A stretch of 64,000 nt of DNA from Streptomyces tubercidicus (GTDB lineage Bacteria > Actinomycetota > Actinomycetes > Streptomycetales > Streptomycetaceae): the NCBI RefSeq assembly GCF_027497495.1, contig NZ_CP114205.1, forward strand, positions 3,162,001 to 3,226,000. Direction: 5' to 3'. The position numbers were made by a program, and so were the translations under genes. Within the stretch, counting starts at the first letter, position 1; every line of letters begins with the position of its first letter. This document shows, one piece after another, positions 56,703-64,000 of this stretch. Under the pieces are notes generated by a model. The model was given only the letters and a program-made list of their open reading frames with translations, had not been told where the DNA came from and searched no databases.

Positions 56703-58336
56703 GCACCGAATCCGCCGCGGTGGCCGCACCACCGGCCGCCGCACCGTCCCTGACCGCCGTCTTCGTACGGCTGAAGCTGACGCTGCTGCGCAACGGGCTG
56801 CGCCGGTCGACCGGGCGCACGCTGGCGTATGTCGCCTCCGTCGTCGTGGGCCTGCTGTTCGCCTCGGGTGTCGTGGTGGGGCTGACAGCGCTGCGCGGCA
56901 ACGCCCATGTCGGCGCGCTGGTGGTGCTGCTGACCGGGATCCTCACCCTGGGCTGGGCGGCGATGCCGCTGTTCTTCCCGGCGAGCGATGAGACGCTCGA
57001 TCCGACCCGGCTGGTCATGCTGCCGCTGCGGCCGCGGCCGCTGATCGTCTCGCTGCTGGTGACCTCGCTCGTCGGCATCGGCCCGGTCGTCACCCTCGCG
57101 TTCGTGACCGGTTCGGTGATCGCGGTCGCGGACGGGGCGGCCTCCGTCGCCGTGGGCGTGGTGGCCGTGGTCCTGGTGGTGCTGGTGTGTGTGTCGTTGG
57201 CGCGTGCGGTCGCCACGGCCTCGGTGCGGCTGCTGACCAGCCGGCGGGGCCGCGATCTCGCCGTGCTGAGCGGTCTGTTCATCGCCATCGGCGCCCAGGG
57301 CGTCAATATCGCCGCCCAGAAGCTGGGGCGGTCGGACGGCCTGGCCGTACTGGAGCCGCTGGGCGACATCCTGCGCTGGATACCGCCGGTCTCGGCGGTG
57401 GGCGCCGTCGACGACGCCGCACACGGGGCCTACGGGCGGGCGCTGGCCGGCCTGGGGCTGACGGTACTTGCCCTGGTCCTGCTGCTGTGGTGGTGGCAGC
57501 GCACCCTGACCGCCCTGATGACGTCCCCGGACTCCTCCACCCTCCAGGCCGTGGAGAAGGACAGCGCACGCCGGGCCGGCGGCGGCGAACGGGGCCTGGC
57601 GCGGCTGCTGTCGCACGGGCGCACCGGCACGGTCATCCTCCGCACGCTGCGCGACGGATGGCGCGACCCCAAGTCGAAGATGTCATGGGCGACCGCGCTC
57701 GCCGCCGGACTGCTGGTGCCCGTCATCTCGTCCCTGCAGGGCAACGGCAGCATCTACACCGCGTTCTCGGTGGCCACGCTGCTCGGCATGCAGATGTACA
57801 ACCAATTCGGGCAGGACACCTCGGCGTTCTGGATGGTCGCCTCGACGATCGCCACCCCGAGGGACGCCTACCAGGAGCTGCGGGCCCGCGCGCTGGCCCT
57901 GTCTCTGGTGGCCATCCCGTACGTCACCCTGGTCGTCATCGGCAGCGCCGCGCTCATCGGCCCGTGGTCGGCCTTCCTGGAGGTGTACGGGCTCTCGCTG
58001 GCGGTGCTGGGCGCATTGCTGGCCACCGGGGCGCTGTCCTCGGTGTTCTTCCCGTACTCGATCCCCTCGGAGGGCAACAAGAACGTCGCACCGGGGCAGG
58101 GCGCGATCGCCTGGTTCAGCCTCTTCGGCGGGGTCGTGGCGGGCGCGGTGCTGTGCGCACCGCTGCTGGGGCTGACGATCTGGCTCCATGTCGCCGCTCT
58201 GCACAGCCTGTTGTGGATACTCCTGCCGATCGGTGTGGTCTACGGCCTGGGCGTCGCGGAGCTGGGCCTGCGGCTGGCGGCGCCGCGGGTCGCACGGCGG
58301 CTGCCGGAGATTCTGGCGGCCGTCAGCAAGGGCTGA
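56699..58336 (+). CDS. ABC transporter permease (ABC-2-like)
   Basis: A 545-residue permease with an ATG start inside the end of the ATPase gene. Around twelve hydrophobic segments are visible in two blocks, roughly 40-265 and 325-535, with a large cytoplasmic loop around 275-320 (STLQAVEKDSARRAGGGERG). Conserved-looking pieces include LFFPASDETLDPTRLVMLPL, YNQFGQDTSAFWMVASTIAT and FFPYSIPSEGNK. The pairing with the ATPase and this length fit actinobacterial ABC-2-type exporters of unknown cargo. There is no fused ATPase or periplasmic partner. The next gene, a lipoprotein, has its own promoter. Confidence 0.88.
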   Translation: MSTESAAVAAPPAAAPSLTAVFVRLKLTLLRNGLRRSTGRTLAYVASVVVGLLFASGVVVGLTALRGNAHVGALVVLLTGILTLGWAAMPLFFPASDETLDPTRLVMLPLRPRPLIVSLLVTSLVGIGPVVTLAFVTGSVIAVADGAASVAVGVVAVVLVVLVCVSLARAVATASVRLLTSRRGRDLAVLSGLFIAIGAQGVNIAAQKLGRSDGLAVLEPLGDILRWIPPVSAVGAVDDAAHGAYGRALAGLGLTVLALVLLLWWWQRTLTALMTSPDSSTLQAVEKDSARRAGGGERGLARLLSHGRTGTVILRTLRDGWRDPKSKMSWATALAAGLLVPVISSLQGNGSIYTAFSVATLLGMQMYNQFGQDTSAFWMVASTIATPRDAYQELRARALALSLVAIPYVTLVVIGSAALIGPWSAFLEVYGLSLAVLGALLATGALSSVFFPYSIPSEGNKNVAPGQGAIAWFSLFGGVVAGAVLCAPLLGLTIWLHVAALHSLLWILLPIGVVYGLGVAELGLRLAAPRVARRLPEILAAVSKG

Positions 58337-58422
58337 GCAGGCGCCGGACGGGCGGCGGTGGCCTCGTCGTGGGGTGGTCCACAGACCGGACGACGGGGCC
58401 CACGCGCCGCTCCCTCCCAGGT

Positions 58423-58452
58423 TTCGACAATGCGAAAGCCGACTCCTATGCT
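58423..58452 (+). promoter_or_regulatory. promoter of the lipoprotein gene
   Basis: TTCGAC (58423-58428), an 18-bp spacer and TATGCT (58447-58452), a plausible HrdB-type promoter about 75 nt before GTG 58527. Confidence 0.5.
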
Positions 58453-58526
58453 CCGCGGGCACAGCCGTTCGCACGCACAAGGGAACTGTGTGAGGCGGCG
58501 GGGGGAACGTCCGGCAGGAGAACGTT

Positions 58527-59153
58527 GTGCTGCACAAGAAGACCGCTTTGCTGCGCGCCGCCGCGCCCGTCGCCGTGCTGGCGCTGGCAGTGACCGCCTG
58601 CGGCGGACACAAGAAGACGGCCTCCGCGACCGATGACGCGCCCAGGACGGAAAAGGTGCCCAAGGCGGAGAAGGAGTCGTCGCCCCCGGCGGACAGCGGT
58701 GAACTGAAGCCCGGTCAGGGCGGTACGGGGAAGTTCAAGGAAGAGAACGGGACCATCACTTACGAGGTTGCCGCGCAGAAGCTTCAGGTGAGCACCGAGG
58801 CCGAGACCAGGAAACTGGTCTCGGACCCGAAACGGGCCAAGGGCCTGGTGGCGGCCACCGCATGGGTGAAGTACACACACAAGGGCGGCGGCGTCGTCAA
58901 GCAATCGCCCGACGTGGCCGACGAGTCCGAGATCTACGCGGACGGGCAGCGCGGTGGTCTGCTGATCGGCGCCGCCGAGGACGGTCGGGGCTGCGAGGAC
59001 ACCTTCGACATCGAGAACTGGAAGGCCGGGCAGAGCCACACCATCTGCCAGACCTACATGATCCCCAAGGGCGCGAAGTCCCTGGAGGTCCACTGGGCGG
59101 GTGAGGGCCGGAGCGGCTCCCCGCTGATCTGGAAGTTCGACGACGCGGGCTGA
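58527..59153 (+). CDS. lipoprotein of unknown function
   Basis: A 208-residue lipoprotein. GTG 58527 has GCAGGAG upstream. The signal peptide MLHKKTALLRAAAPVAVLAL ends in the lipobox VTACGG, lipidated Cys at about residue 25. A Lys/Glu/Pro-rich linker leads to a ~140-residue beta-rich domain (TITYEVAAQKLQVSTEAETR, KGLVAATAWVKYTHKGG, AKSLEVHWAGEGRSGSP) with two Cys in GRGCEDTFDIENWKAG and SHTICQTYMI that probably pair. The layout is like the telomeric-repeat-binding-factor-2-type lipoproteins of actinobacteria, extracellular domains that cover a beta sandwich. No enzyme motif is visible. Confidence 0.8.
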   Translation: MLHKKTALLRAAAPVAVLALAVTACGGHKKTASATDDAPRTEKVPKAEKESSPPADSGELKPGQGGTGKFKEENGTITYEVAAQKLQVSTEAETRKLVSDPKRAKGLVAATAWVKYTHKGGGVVKQSPDVADESEIYADGQRGGLLIGAAEDGRGCEDTFDIENWKAGQSHTICQTYMIPKGAKSLEVHWAGEGRSGSPLIWKFDDAG

Positions 59154-59227
59154 GCCGAGGGCATGCCGGTGGACGGCCCACGGCAGTCCGCGCTCCGCGG
59201 CCGGCGGTCATCGCACAGCCGGCCGTC

Positions 59228-60115
59228 CTACCCCCGCATCGTGGCCCCCTGGAGAAACGGTTCGATGGCGGCGCACCAGGCGTCGGGCTGTTCCCACGGG
59301 AGGAGATGGCCGGCGTCGGGGATTTCGGCGTAGGCGCCGCGGGGCAGGACGCGGACCATCTCCTGGGCCTCGGCGCGGCCGAGTTCGGCATCGAGGCCCC
59401 GGACCACGAGGGCCGGGCACGGCACCTGGGCGAGCTCTTCCCAGTGGGCGTCATGCACCCAGGTCTCGCGGGCGCTGAGCATCTGGCGGCGGGAGAAGAC
59501 CGGCCGCCAGCCGTCGGCGCGCTCCGCCATCACCTCGGCGAAGAACTCGCCGCGGGCGGGTCTGGGCCGCTCCAGGGTCGGATCGTCCTCGCCGAACCAC
59601 TTACGGACATCCGCGAGGGTCGCGAACGGCACCGGCCAGGACCGGAACCACTCGGTCCATTCGCGCTGCGAGGCCGCCCCGAGCGCCGACGCACGCATAT
59701 CGCAGATGACCAGCGCACTGATCAGATCCGGGCGCCGGGCAGCTAACTGCCAGGCCGTCAGGGCGCCCATGGCATGCCCGACGAGGGCGACCGGGGCCAG
59801 GCCGAGCTGCTCGATGGCGGCGATGGCGTCATCGACATACGCCTCGCGGTCATACGGCCCGTCGGCGGGCTTCTCGCTGCGGCCGTGGCCCCGCTGGTCC
59901 AGCGCGACCGGGCGGTGCCGGGCACTCAGCCGGCGTGCCGTGGCCGCCCAGTGGGAGGCGCGCCCCATCAGGCCATGGAGCAGCAGCACGCCCGGCCGCT
60001 GCTCGCCCTCCTCCAGCCCGCCGCCGATCTTGGGCGGGTCGGTGAACTCCCAGGCGGCGAGTCGCACGCCGCCTGCTCCTGCTACATCGATGCGCCGCAC
60101 CATGTGCCCTGGCAC
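59228..60115 (-). CDS. alpha/beta fold hydrolase
   Basis: A 295-residue hydrolase. GTG 60115 (VPGHMVRRIDVAGAGG) has AAGGGA about nine bases upstream; ATG 60103 and GTG 60142 are alternatives. The fold shows GVLLLHGLMGRASHWA (oxyanion loop), LDQRGHGRSEKP and the nucleophile elbow ALVGHAMGALTAWQLA, in which the usual Ser is replaced by Ala (G-H-A-M-G). It also has the acidic and His positions in LVVRGLDAEL and IPDAGHLLPWEQP. The absent nucleophile Ser means it may not be a standard esterase; some epoxide hydrolase-like and cofactor-independent enzymes use other residues. The downstream region holds a terminator of the iron-regulator gene upstream. Confidence 0.87.
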   Translation of the reverse strand: MPGHMVRRIDVAGAGGVRLAAWEFTDPPKIGGGLEEGEQRPGVLLLHGLMGRASHWAATARRLSARHRPVALDQRGHGRSEKPADGPYDREAYVDDAIAAIEQLGLAPVALVGHAMGALTAWQLAARRPDLISALVICDMRASALGAASQREWTEWFRSWPVPFATLADVRKWFGEDDPTLERPRPARGEFFAEVMAERADGWRPVFSRRQMLSARETWVHDAHWEELAQVPCPALVVRGLDAELGRAEAQEMVRVLPRGAYAEIPDAGHLLPWEQPDAWCAAIEPFLQGATMRG

Positions 60116-60600
60116 CCCCAATCGTCCCTTGAGCAGCTCCACACTATCGAACCCCTATTCGAACGTACCGTTCCGGCGCGGAACACCCCTCGTTCGAGTG
60201 ACCTCGCTCAGGGATTGGCCGCGCCCGCCAGGGGGAGACATCTGCCGGGAGGCGGGCCCCACCGGGAAGGGGGCCTGTGGGGAAAGACCCTGGGAGCTCG
60301 GGGCTCCGGGTCTTGGGTGGGGGACATGGGGAGGCAGGGCCCCGGCTGCTCGCAGCGCCGGGGCCCTGGCTGTCTCCCGAATATGTGGATGCATCCGAGC
60401 CCCCTCCCTGGCCAGGACAGGCCGATGCATGGCCATGCGTCAGGGTGGCACGAGACCGGCCGTATCGCACGGATTCGCACAAGTCCGTTCAGCGGGACAG
60501 AACTTACCGAGCCCGCCGAACGGCGCATCAGCGCAGCTCAGCGGGCTCGGCGGCGAAGTTCGGGCGGAGTGTGCGAAAAGGAAACCAGCCGAAACTGATG
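60116..60600. other. 485-bp intergenic region downstream of dmdR1
   Basis: Contains the dmdR1-side terminator (60335-60368) and the promoter of the hydrolase. Open frames here have poor codon use; no protein gene is supported. Confidence 0.6.
60335..60368 (-). terminator. terminator downstream of dmdR1
   Basis: CAGGGCCCCGGC pairs with GCCGGGGCCCTG (12 bp, 10-nt loop). It lies about 230 bp after the dmdR1 stop on the minus strand and is the strongest hairpin in this gap. Confidence 0.6.
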
Positions 60601-61293
60601 TCAGCGCTTGGCTACAAACACATGTGAGGCGATCTCGGAGTCCAGCTCGGCGGCCTCACCGCTGCTGCCGACCAGCACGCCGGCCGGCGACTCCGTCACG
60701 CTCACCACCGCGCCCGGCTGCACACCGGCGCGCCGCAGCGTGTACATCAGCTGGGCGTCCGCCTGGATCGGCTCACCGATCCGGCGCACCACGGCGGTCT
60801 TCCCGTCGGCCCCGGCGTCCAGATCCATCAGGCTCACCATCCCGGCGTCCAGGAACGGGTCGCCGCCGGCCTTCTCGCCCAGCTCCTCCAGGCCCGGGAT
60901 GGGGTTGCCGTACGGGGACTCCGTCGGATGCCGCAGGAGTTCCACGACGCGGCGCTCGACCGCCTCGCTCATCACATGCTCCCAGCGGCACGCCTCGGCG
61001 TGCACCTGCTCCCATTCGAGCCCGATGACGTCGACGAGCAGGCACTCGGCGAGGCGGTGCTTGCGCATCACCCGCGTCGCCAGCCGCCGGCCCTCCTCCG
61101 TCAGCTCCAGATGCCGGTCGCCCGCGACCTGCAGCAGGCCGTCTCGCTCCATGCGCGCCACCGTCTGGCTCACCGTCGGGCCGCTCTGTTCGAGCCGCTC
61201 CGCGATGCGGGCGCGCATGGGCACCACACCCTCCTCTTCCAGTTCGAGGATGGTGCGGAGATACATCTCCGTGGTGTCGATCAGTCCGGACAT
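60601..61293 (-). CDS. dmdR1: iron-dependent repressor of the DtxR/IdeR family (DmdR1-like)
   Basis: A 230-residue Fe2+-dependent regulator. Residues 1-60 form the winged HTH (MYLRTILELEEEGVVPMRAR, IAERLEQSGPTVSQTVARME). The metal ligands match DtxR numbering exactly: Met10, Cys102, Glu105, His106 for the primary site and His79, Glu83, His98 for the ancillary site. The C-terminal SH3-like domain reads PGAVVSVTESPAGVLVG. In S. coelicolor the homologue DmdR1 represses siderophore (desferrioxamine) genes and affects antibiotic production. ATG 61293 is used. It is divergent from the SIS-domain gene with a 185-bp shared intergenic region. A large plus-strand ORF lies antisense to it. Confidence 0.95.
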   Translation of the reverse strand: MSGLIDTTEMYLRTILELEEEGVVPMRARIAERLEQSGPTVSQTVARMERDGLLQVAGDRHLELTEEGRRLATRVMRKHRLAECLLVDVIGLEWEQVHAEACRWEHVMSEAVERRVVELLRHPTESPYGNPIPGLEELGEKAGGDPFLDAGMVSLMDLDAGADGKTAVVRRIGEPIQADAQLMYTLRRAGVQPGAVVSVTESPAGVLVGSSGEAAELDSEIASHVFVAKR

Positions 61294-61332
61294 GCGTGCC
61301 CCTCGATGTGTGGTGCGGTGGCCCTGAACTCA

Positions 61333-61355
61333 ATTCTGACGCATCCCACTGACAA
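61333..61355 (-). promoter_or_regulatory. TTGTCAGTG-type promoter motif of dmdR1
   Basis: On the minus strand: TTGTCAGTG, eight bases, CAGAAT. The upstream box equals the PafBC/RecA-NDp consensus and the -10 box keeps A2 and T6. It ends 39 bp before the dmdR1 ATG. Confidence 0.45.
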
Positions 61356-61395
61356 CGGTGCCGCCTCGTCCACGCACCGGAGGTTCCGGGCCGTA

Positions 61396-61425
61396 TTGAC
61401 AGGGCAGTGGTCCAGACCGCAACGT
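61396..61425 (+). promoter_or_regulatory. nagS promoter with overlapping DasR-like operator
   Basis: TTGACA (61396-61401), 18-bp spacer, CAACGT (61420-61425). Inside the spacer, AGTGGTCCAGACCGCA (61406-61421) matches the DasR-responsive element A(C/G)TGGTCTAGACCA(C/G)T at 13 of 16 positions. A repressor here would block the promoter directly. Confidence 0.6.
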
Positions 61426-61478
61426 GATCCGCGCCACTGATCAAATACGCCGAGATCCGATGAGAGGGGCCCGCGGCC

Positions 61479-62246
61479 ATGGCTGAGAGCGACCGGAGCG
61501 ACCGGCTGGCCGGGAAGTTCTTCGACGCCGCGATCGACCTGCTGCGGCGGGTCCGCGACGAGGAGGGCGACCGGATCGCCGCCGCCGGAGCGCTGATCGC
61601 GGACACCGTCGCGGCGGGCGGCCGGGTCTTCTCCTTCGGTGCCGGGCACTCCTCGCTCCCCGCCCAGGACACGGTCTACCGCGCGGGCGGCCTGGCGATC
61701 ATGAATCTGCTGTCCGTCCCGGGCGTGGTCGGCGTGGACGTGCGGCCCGCGACCCTCGGCAGCGCGCTGGAGCGGGTCGACGGGCTGGCCGGGGCGGTCC
61801 TGGACACCAGCCCGCTGGAGCGCGGCGATGTCCTGGTGATCATCTCGCTCTCCGGGCGCAACGCGCTGCCGGTCGAAATGGCGCGGCACGCCCGTGAACT
61901 CGGCATCAAGGTCATCGGCGTGACGTCCGTGGCGTACGCGGACGCGACCACCTCCCGGCACGCCTCCGGGGACTTCCTCAAGGACCACTGCGATCTCGTG
62001 CTGGACAGCCGGATCCCGGTCGGCGACGCGGAGCTGACGCTGCCGGGCATCGACGCGCCGTTCGCCCCCGCCTCCACCGTCGTCACCAGCGCGATCATGC
62101 AGGCCGTAGTGGCGACGGCCGCGGGCACACTCGCCGAACGGGGCATCGAGCCGCCGCTGCTGCGCTCCGGGAACGTCGACGGCGGCCACGACTGGAACGC
62201 CGGGGTGATGAGCGCCTACGCGGACCGGATCTTCTACCGGCAGTGA
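61479..62246 (+). CDS. nagS: SIS-domain protein, GlcNAc-6-phosphate dehydratase-like
   Basis: A 255-residue sugar isomerase-fold protein. ATG 61479 is used. The SIS domain reads AGGRVFSFGAGHSSLPAQDT (phosphosugar-binding loop), ERGDVLVIISLSGRNALPVE with the Ser-rich phosphate loop, and VIGVTSVAYADATTSRHAS. It lacks the glutamine amidotransferase domain of GlmS. Its closest counterpart as I recall is S. coelicolor SCO4393 (NagS), which converts GlcNAc-6-phosphate to a chromogenic dehydrated product and underlies glucosamine toxicity. The DasR-like operator upstream and the dmdR1 neighbour support that assignment. It is not proven here. A 27-bp duplication of its 3' end follows the stop. Confidence 0.85.
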   Translation: MAESDRSDRLAGKFFDAAIDLLRRVRDEEGDRIAAAGALIADTVAAGGRVFSFGAGHSSLPAQDTVYRAGGLAIMNLLSVPGVVGVDVRPATLGSALERVDGLAGAVLDTSPLERGDVLVIISLSGRNALPVEMARHARELGIKVIGVTSVAYADATTSRHASGDFLKDHCDLVLDSRIPVGDAELTLPGIDAPFAPASTVVTSAIMQAVVATAAGTLAERGIEPPLLRSGNVDGGHDWNAGVMSAYADRIFYRQ

Positions 62247-62277
62247 GGAGACCGGATCTTCTACGGGCCAGTGAGGG
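62223..62277. repeat. tandem duplication of the nagS 3' end
   Basis: The last codons plus stop of nagS (GACCGGATCTTCTACCGGCA, GTGAGGA; 62223-62249) are followed at once by a near copy (62250-62277) with one substitution and one inserted base. Confidence 0.85.
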
Positions 62278-62337
62278 GCGGTGGGCGGTCCCAGGTGCGC
62301 AGGTCCGCGGAGGCCGGGTAGGCCGGAAAGACGGACC

Positions 62338-63867
62338 TCAGCGTGAGGCCGCGCCCGCGAGGTCCAGGGCCGCGGCGATCCGGGCCGCGACCTCCTCGGC
62401 GTAGTCCGCGTCCGCGCGGTCGAACGGGCGGCGCGCGGGCGCCCGCAGAAAGGTCGCGACGCCGAGCCTGCGGCCGCGGCTGCACAGCACCACACACAGC
62501 CCGTGCACCGTGCCGTCCGGCCAATGACGGGCGGCCGCCCAGCCCTCCGGTGAGGCGGGCCCGGCGCTGGTACGCACCGAACCGCGCCGCTCGTATGCCT
62601 GGAGCGCCGGATGGCCCGGCGCATAGGGCGCGGGAATGCCGGTCGCCGACAGCGCCCCGGACGGTCCGGGCGAACCCGCCGGGGAGGCCAGCGCCCGCAC
62701 CAGACGGGGCGCGCCCGCTCGGGTACGGCGCCCGGCCTCCGCACCGGCGGCAGCGACGTCCCCGGCACCGGACACCGGCCCGGCACCGCCCACCGCGCCC
62801 GTCGTGCCCTCAACGCCCGCCCCGCCCTCCGCCTCGTACGCATCGAGCGCATCGCCCCCCGCGACCGCTCCGAACGCCGCCGGAGCGGGTGTCGTGGCCA
62901 GATCGACCAGGCCGTGGTCGGCGAAGCCCGCCAGGGCGAAGTCGAGGTGGACCGCGGCGGCCTCGGCCGGGTCGGGGCAGTCCGCGGCCGCCCGCCCGGC
63001 GCGGTGCAGCTGCTGGGCACGGAAGCGCAGCAGGGAGTTCTCCTGTTCGGCGCGCTTGGCGTCCGTGACGTCCTGGAAGAGCCAGGCCACGCCGAGCGGT
63101 ACCGGCTCCTCCGCCAGCGGGGAGGCCAGCCGGACGAAGCCGCTGCGCCAGCACCGGCGCGGCACCGCGGCCTCCTCGGAGCGCAGCGTCACCCACAGCT
63201 CCGCGACGGCCGGCGGCGCGCCCTCGGCGAGGACATGCTGCAGCGCGCACTCCAGCTCCTCGACGCCCTGCGCCAGCAGCTCCCCCAGAGGGCGGCCCAA
63301 CAGGGCGGTGCGCCCGACGCCCAGGGCGCGGGCGGCGTGCGCGTTGACGACCGCGGGCCGCAGATCGGCGTCGATCAGCACCACACCCCAGGACGCGTCC
63401 TCGAACAGCGCCTCACTGAGGGCGATGGACCGCTCCAGATCCATCTGGGTGTGCACCTCACTGAAGGCGCAATACACCCCCGCGACCCGGCCGCCGGGGG
63501 CCCGGACCGCGGAGGACTGGGTGCGGACGAGCACCCGGTGGCCGTCCTTGGTCAGCAGGGCGAACTCATGGACCTGGCGGCCCGGTGAGCGCATGGCGGC
63601 GGCCAGTACGGCCTCGATCCCGTCGGCGTCCTCCTTGCGGACCGCCCAGCCGGTCAGGCCCGTACGGCCGACGGCCTCGGCGGTGGTCCAGCCCAGAATG
63701 CGTGCGGCCTCGTGGTTCCAGTGGGTGACCGTGCCGTCCGCGGCGAATGCGACCAGGGCGGCGTCCATACCGTCCAGGAGCGCGGCGAGCAGACCGGAGT
63801 CCTCGGTCTCGTCGGCGGCACAGCGCGCCGAGGCCGACGAGGCGGAAGAAGCTGACGAAGCAGTCAC
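62338..63867 (-). CDS. PAS-domain (PAS/GAF-like) protein, possible signalling regulator
   Basis: A 509-residue soluble protein. GTG 63867 has GAGGGG five bases upstream. A first PAS domain (about 20-140) reads LLDGMDAALVAFAADGTVTH and NHEAARILGWTTAEAVGRTG, with TKDGHRVLVRTQSSAVR; a second (about 150-265) reads SEALFEDASWGVVLIDADLR and GVGRTALLGRPLGELL. A long Ala/Gly-rich linker (~330-400) separates these from a C-terminal GAF-like region (ARHWPDGTVHGLCVVLCSRG, LGVATFLRAPARRPFDRADA). There is no kinase, PP2C or HTH output domain, so it may be a stand-alone sensor or a remnant of a PAS-PP2C phosphatase. Its promoter lies in the final 133 bases, where I see nothing definite. Confidence 0.8.
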   Translation of the reverse strand: MTASSASSASSASARCAADETEDSGLLAALLDGMDAALVAFAADGTVTHWNHEAARILGWTTAEAVGRTGLTGWAVRKEDADGIEAVLAAAMRSPGRQVHEFALLTKDGHRVLVRTQSSAVRAPGGRVAGVYCAFSEVHTQMDLERSIALSEALFEDASWGVVLIDADLRPAVVNAHAARALGVGRTALLGRPLGELLAQGVEELECALQHVLAEGAPPAVAELWVTLRSEEAAVPRRCWRSGFVRLASPLAEEPVPLGVAWLFQDVTDAKRAEQENSLLRFRAQQLHRAGRAAADCPDPAEAAAVHLDFALAGFADHGLVDLATTPAPAAFGAVAGGDALDAYEAEGGAGVEGTTGAVGGAGPVSGAGDVAAAGAEAGRRTRAGAPRLVRALASPAGSPGPSGALSATGIPAPYAPGHPALQAYERRGSVRTSAGPASPEGWAAARHWPDGTVHGLCVVLCSRGRRLGVATFLRAPARRPFDRADADYAEEVAARIAAALDLAGAASR

Positions 63868-64000
63868 TGGCACCCCTCACGAACGCGGCCACACATGCTC
63901 CACCTGGGAACATTCAACTGGAACGTGACACAGCACACACCCGATTCGCGGAAATCGTTGCCAACGGGAAATTCCCTTGTGTGCGGCTGGACAGCTTCCT

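Noticed and set aside
1..64000. tRNA, rRNA, CRISPR arrays, transposases, prophage genes
   Set aside because: None found on reading both strands; repeats present are short coding or tandem repeats without spacer structure.

Overview
The window is chromosomal DNA from a Streptomyces-type actinomycete. Support: very high GC with strong third-position GC bias, frequent GTG/TTG starts, GTGA/ATGA gene overlaps, leaderless-type promoters, and families typical of streptomycetes (PspC-type sensor kinase, NsdA-like HTH regulator, DmdR-type iron regulator, GlcNAc-6-phosphate dehydratase-type SIS protein, LAETG surface protein). Nearly all of it is tightly packed core genome. I see no tRNA, rRNA, CRISPR array, insertion sequence or prophage.

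Layout. (1) 0-5 kb: two divergent arms, a MoxR AAA ATPase plus DUF5682 protein on the minus strand and a SWIM zinc-finger plus DUF5691 protein on the plus strand. Both read out from one short intergenic region carrying two DNA-damage (PafBC/RecA-NDp-type) promoter motifs. (2) 5-16 kb: IcmB-like B12 protein, lipase, M23 peptidase, PcrA helicase (own damage-type promoter), two paralogous NlpC/P60 hydrolases (the first behind a c-di-AMP riboswitch), a small membrane protein and an esterase. (3) 16-22 kb: envelope-signalling block with a Ser/Thr kinase, a PspC sensor kinase, a LuxR-type regulator and a divergent PspC membrane protein. (4) 22-29 kb: mostly uncharacterised membrane proteins, DoxX, DUF4239 and a class II aldolase. 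(5) 29-37 kb: guaA, chorismate mutase behind an apparent aromatic-amino-acid attenuator, an LAETG surface protein, a GMC oxidoreductase and a succinate-semialdehyde dehydrogenase. (6) 37-45 kb: a second Ser/Thr kinase, then a patchier stretch with a repeat-ended short gene, a membrane protein, an HTH/TPR regulator with a small partner and a NarL/DesK two-component pair. (7) 45-64 kb: STAS protein, sigma factor with a zinc-finger partner, purU, a solute-binding lipoprotein, a Gln/Pro-rich membrane protein, an NsdA-like regulator, a Prim-Pol-like protein, an ABC exporter pair, a lipoprotein, an alpha/beta hydrolase, the iron regulator dmdR1, divergent nagS behind a DasR-type operator, and a PAS protein.

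How the parts connect. Cell-envelope maintenance is a recurring theme (M23, two NlpC/P60, two PspC proteins, two Ser/Thr kinases, LAETG protein). A second theme is regulation readable directly in DNA: damage promoters (1.6, 11.4 and possibly 61.3 kb), a c-di-AMP riboswitch (11.7 kb), a leader-peptide attenuator (30.9 kb), a CRP-like site (32.1 kb) and a DasR-like operator (61.4 kb). From memory, 0-39 kb resembles the pcrA-guaA-gabD neighbourhood and 45-64 kb the sigma/purU/dmdR1/nagS neighbourhood of S. coelicolor. These are far apart in that species, so 39-45 kb may mark a rearrangement junction.
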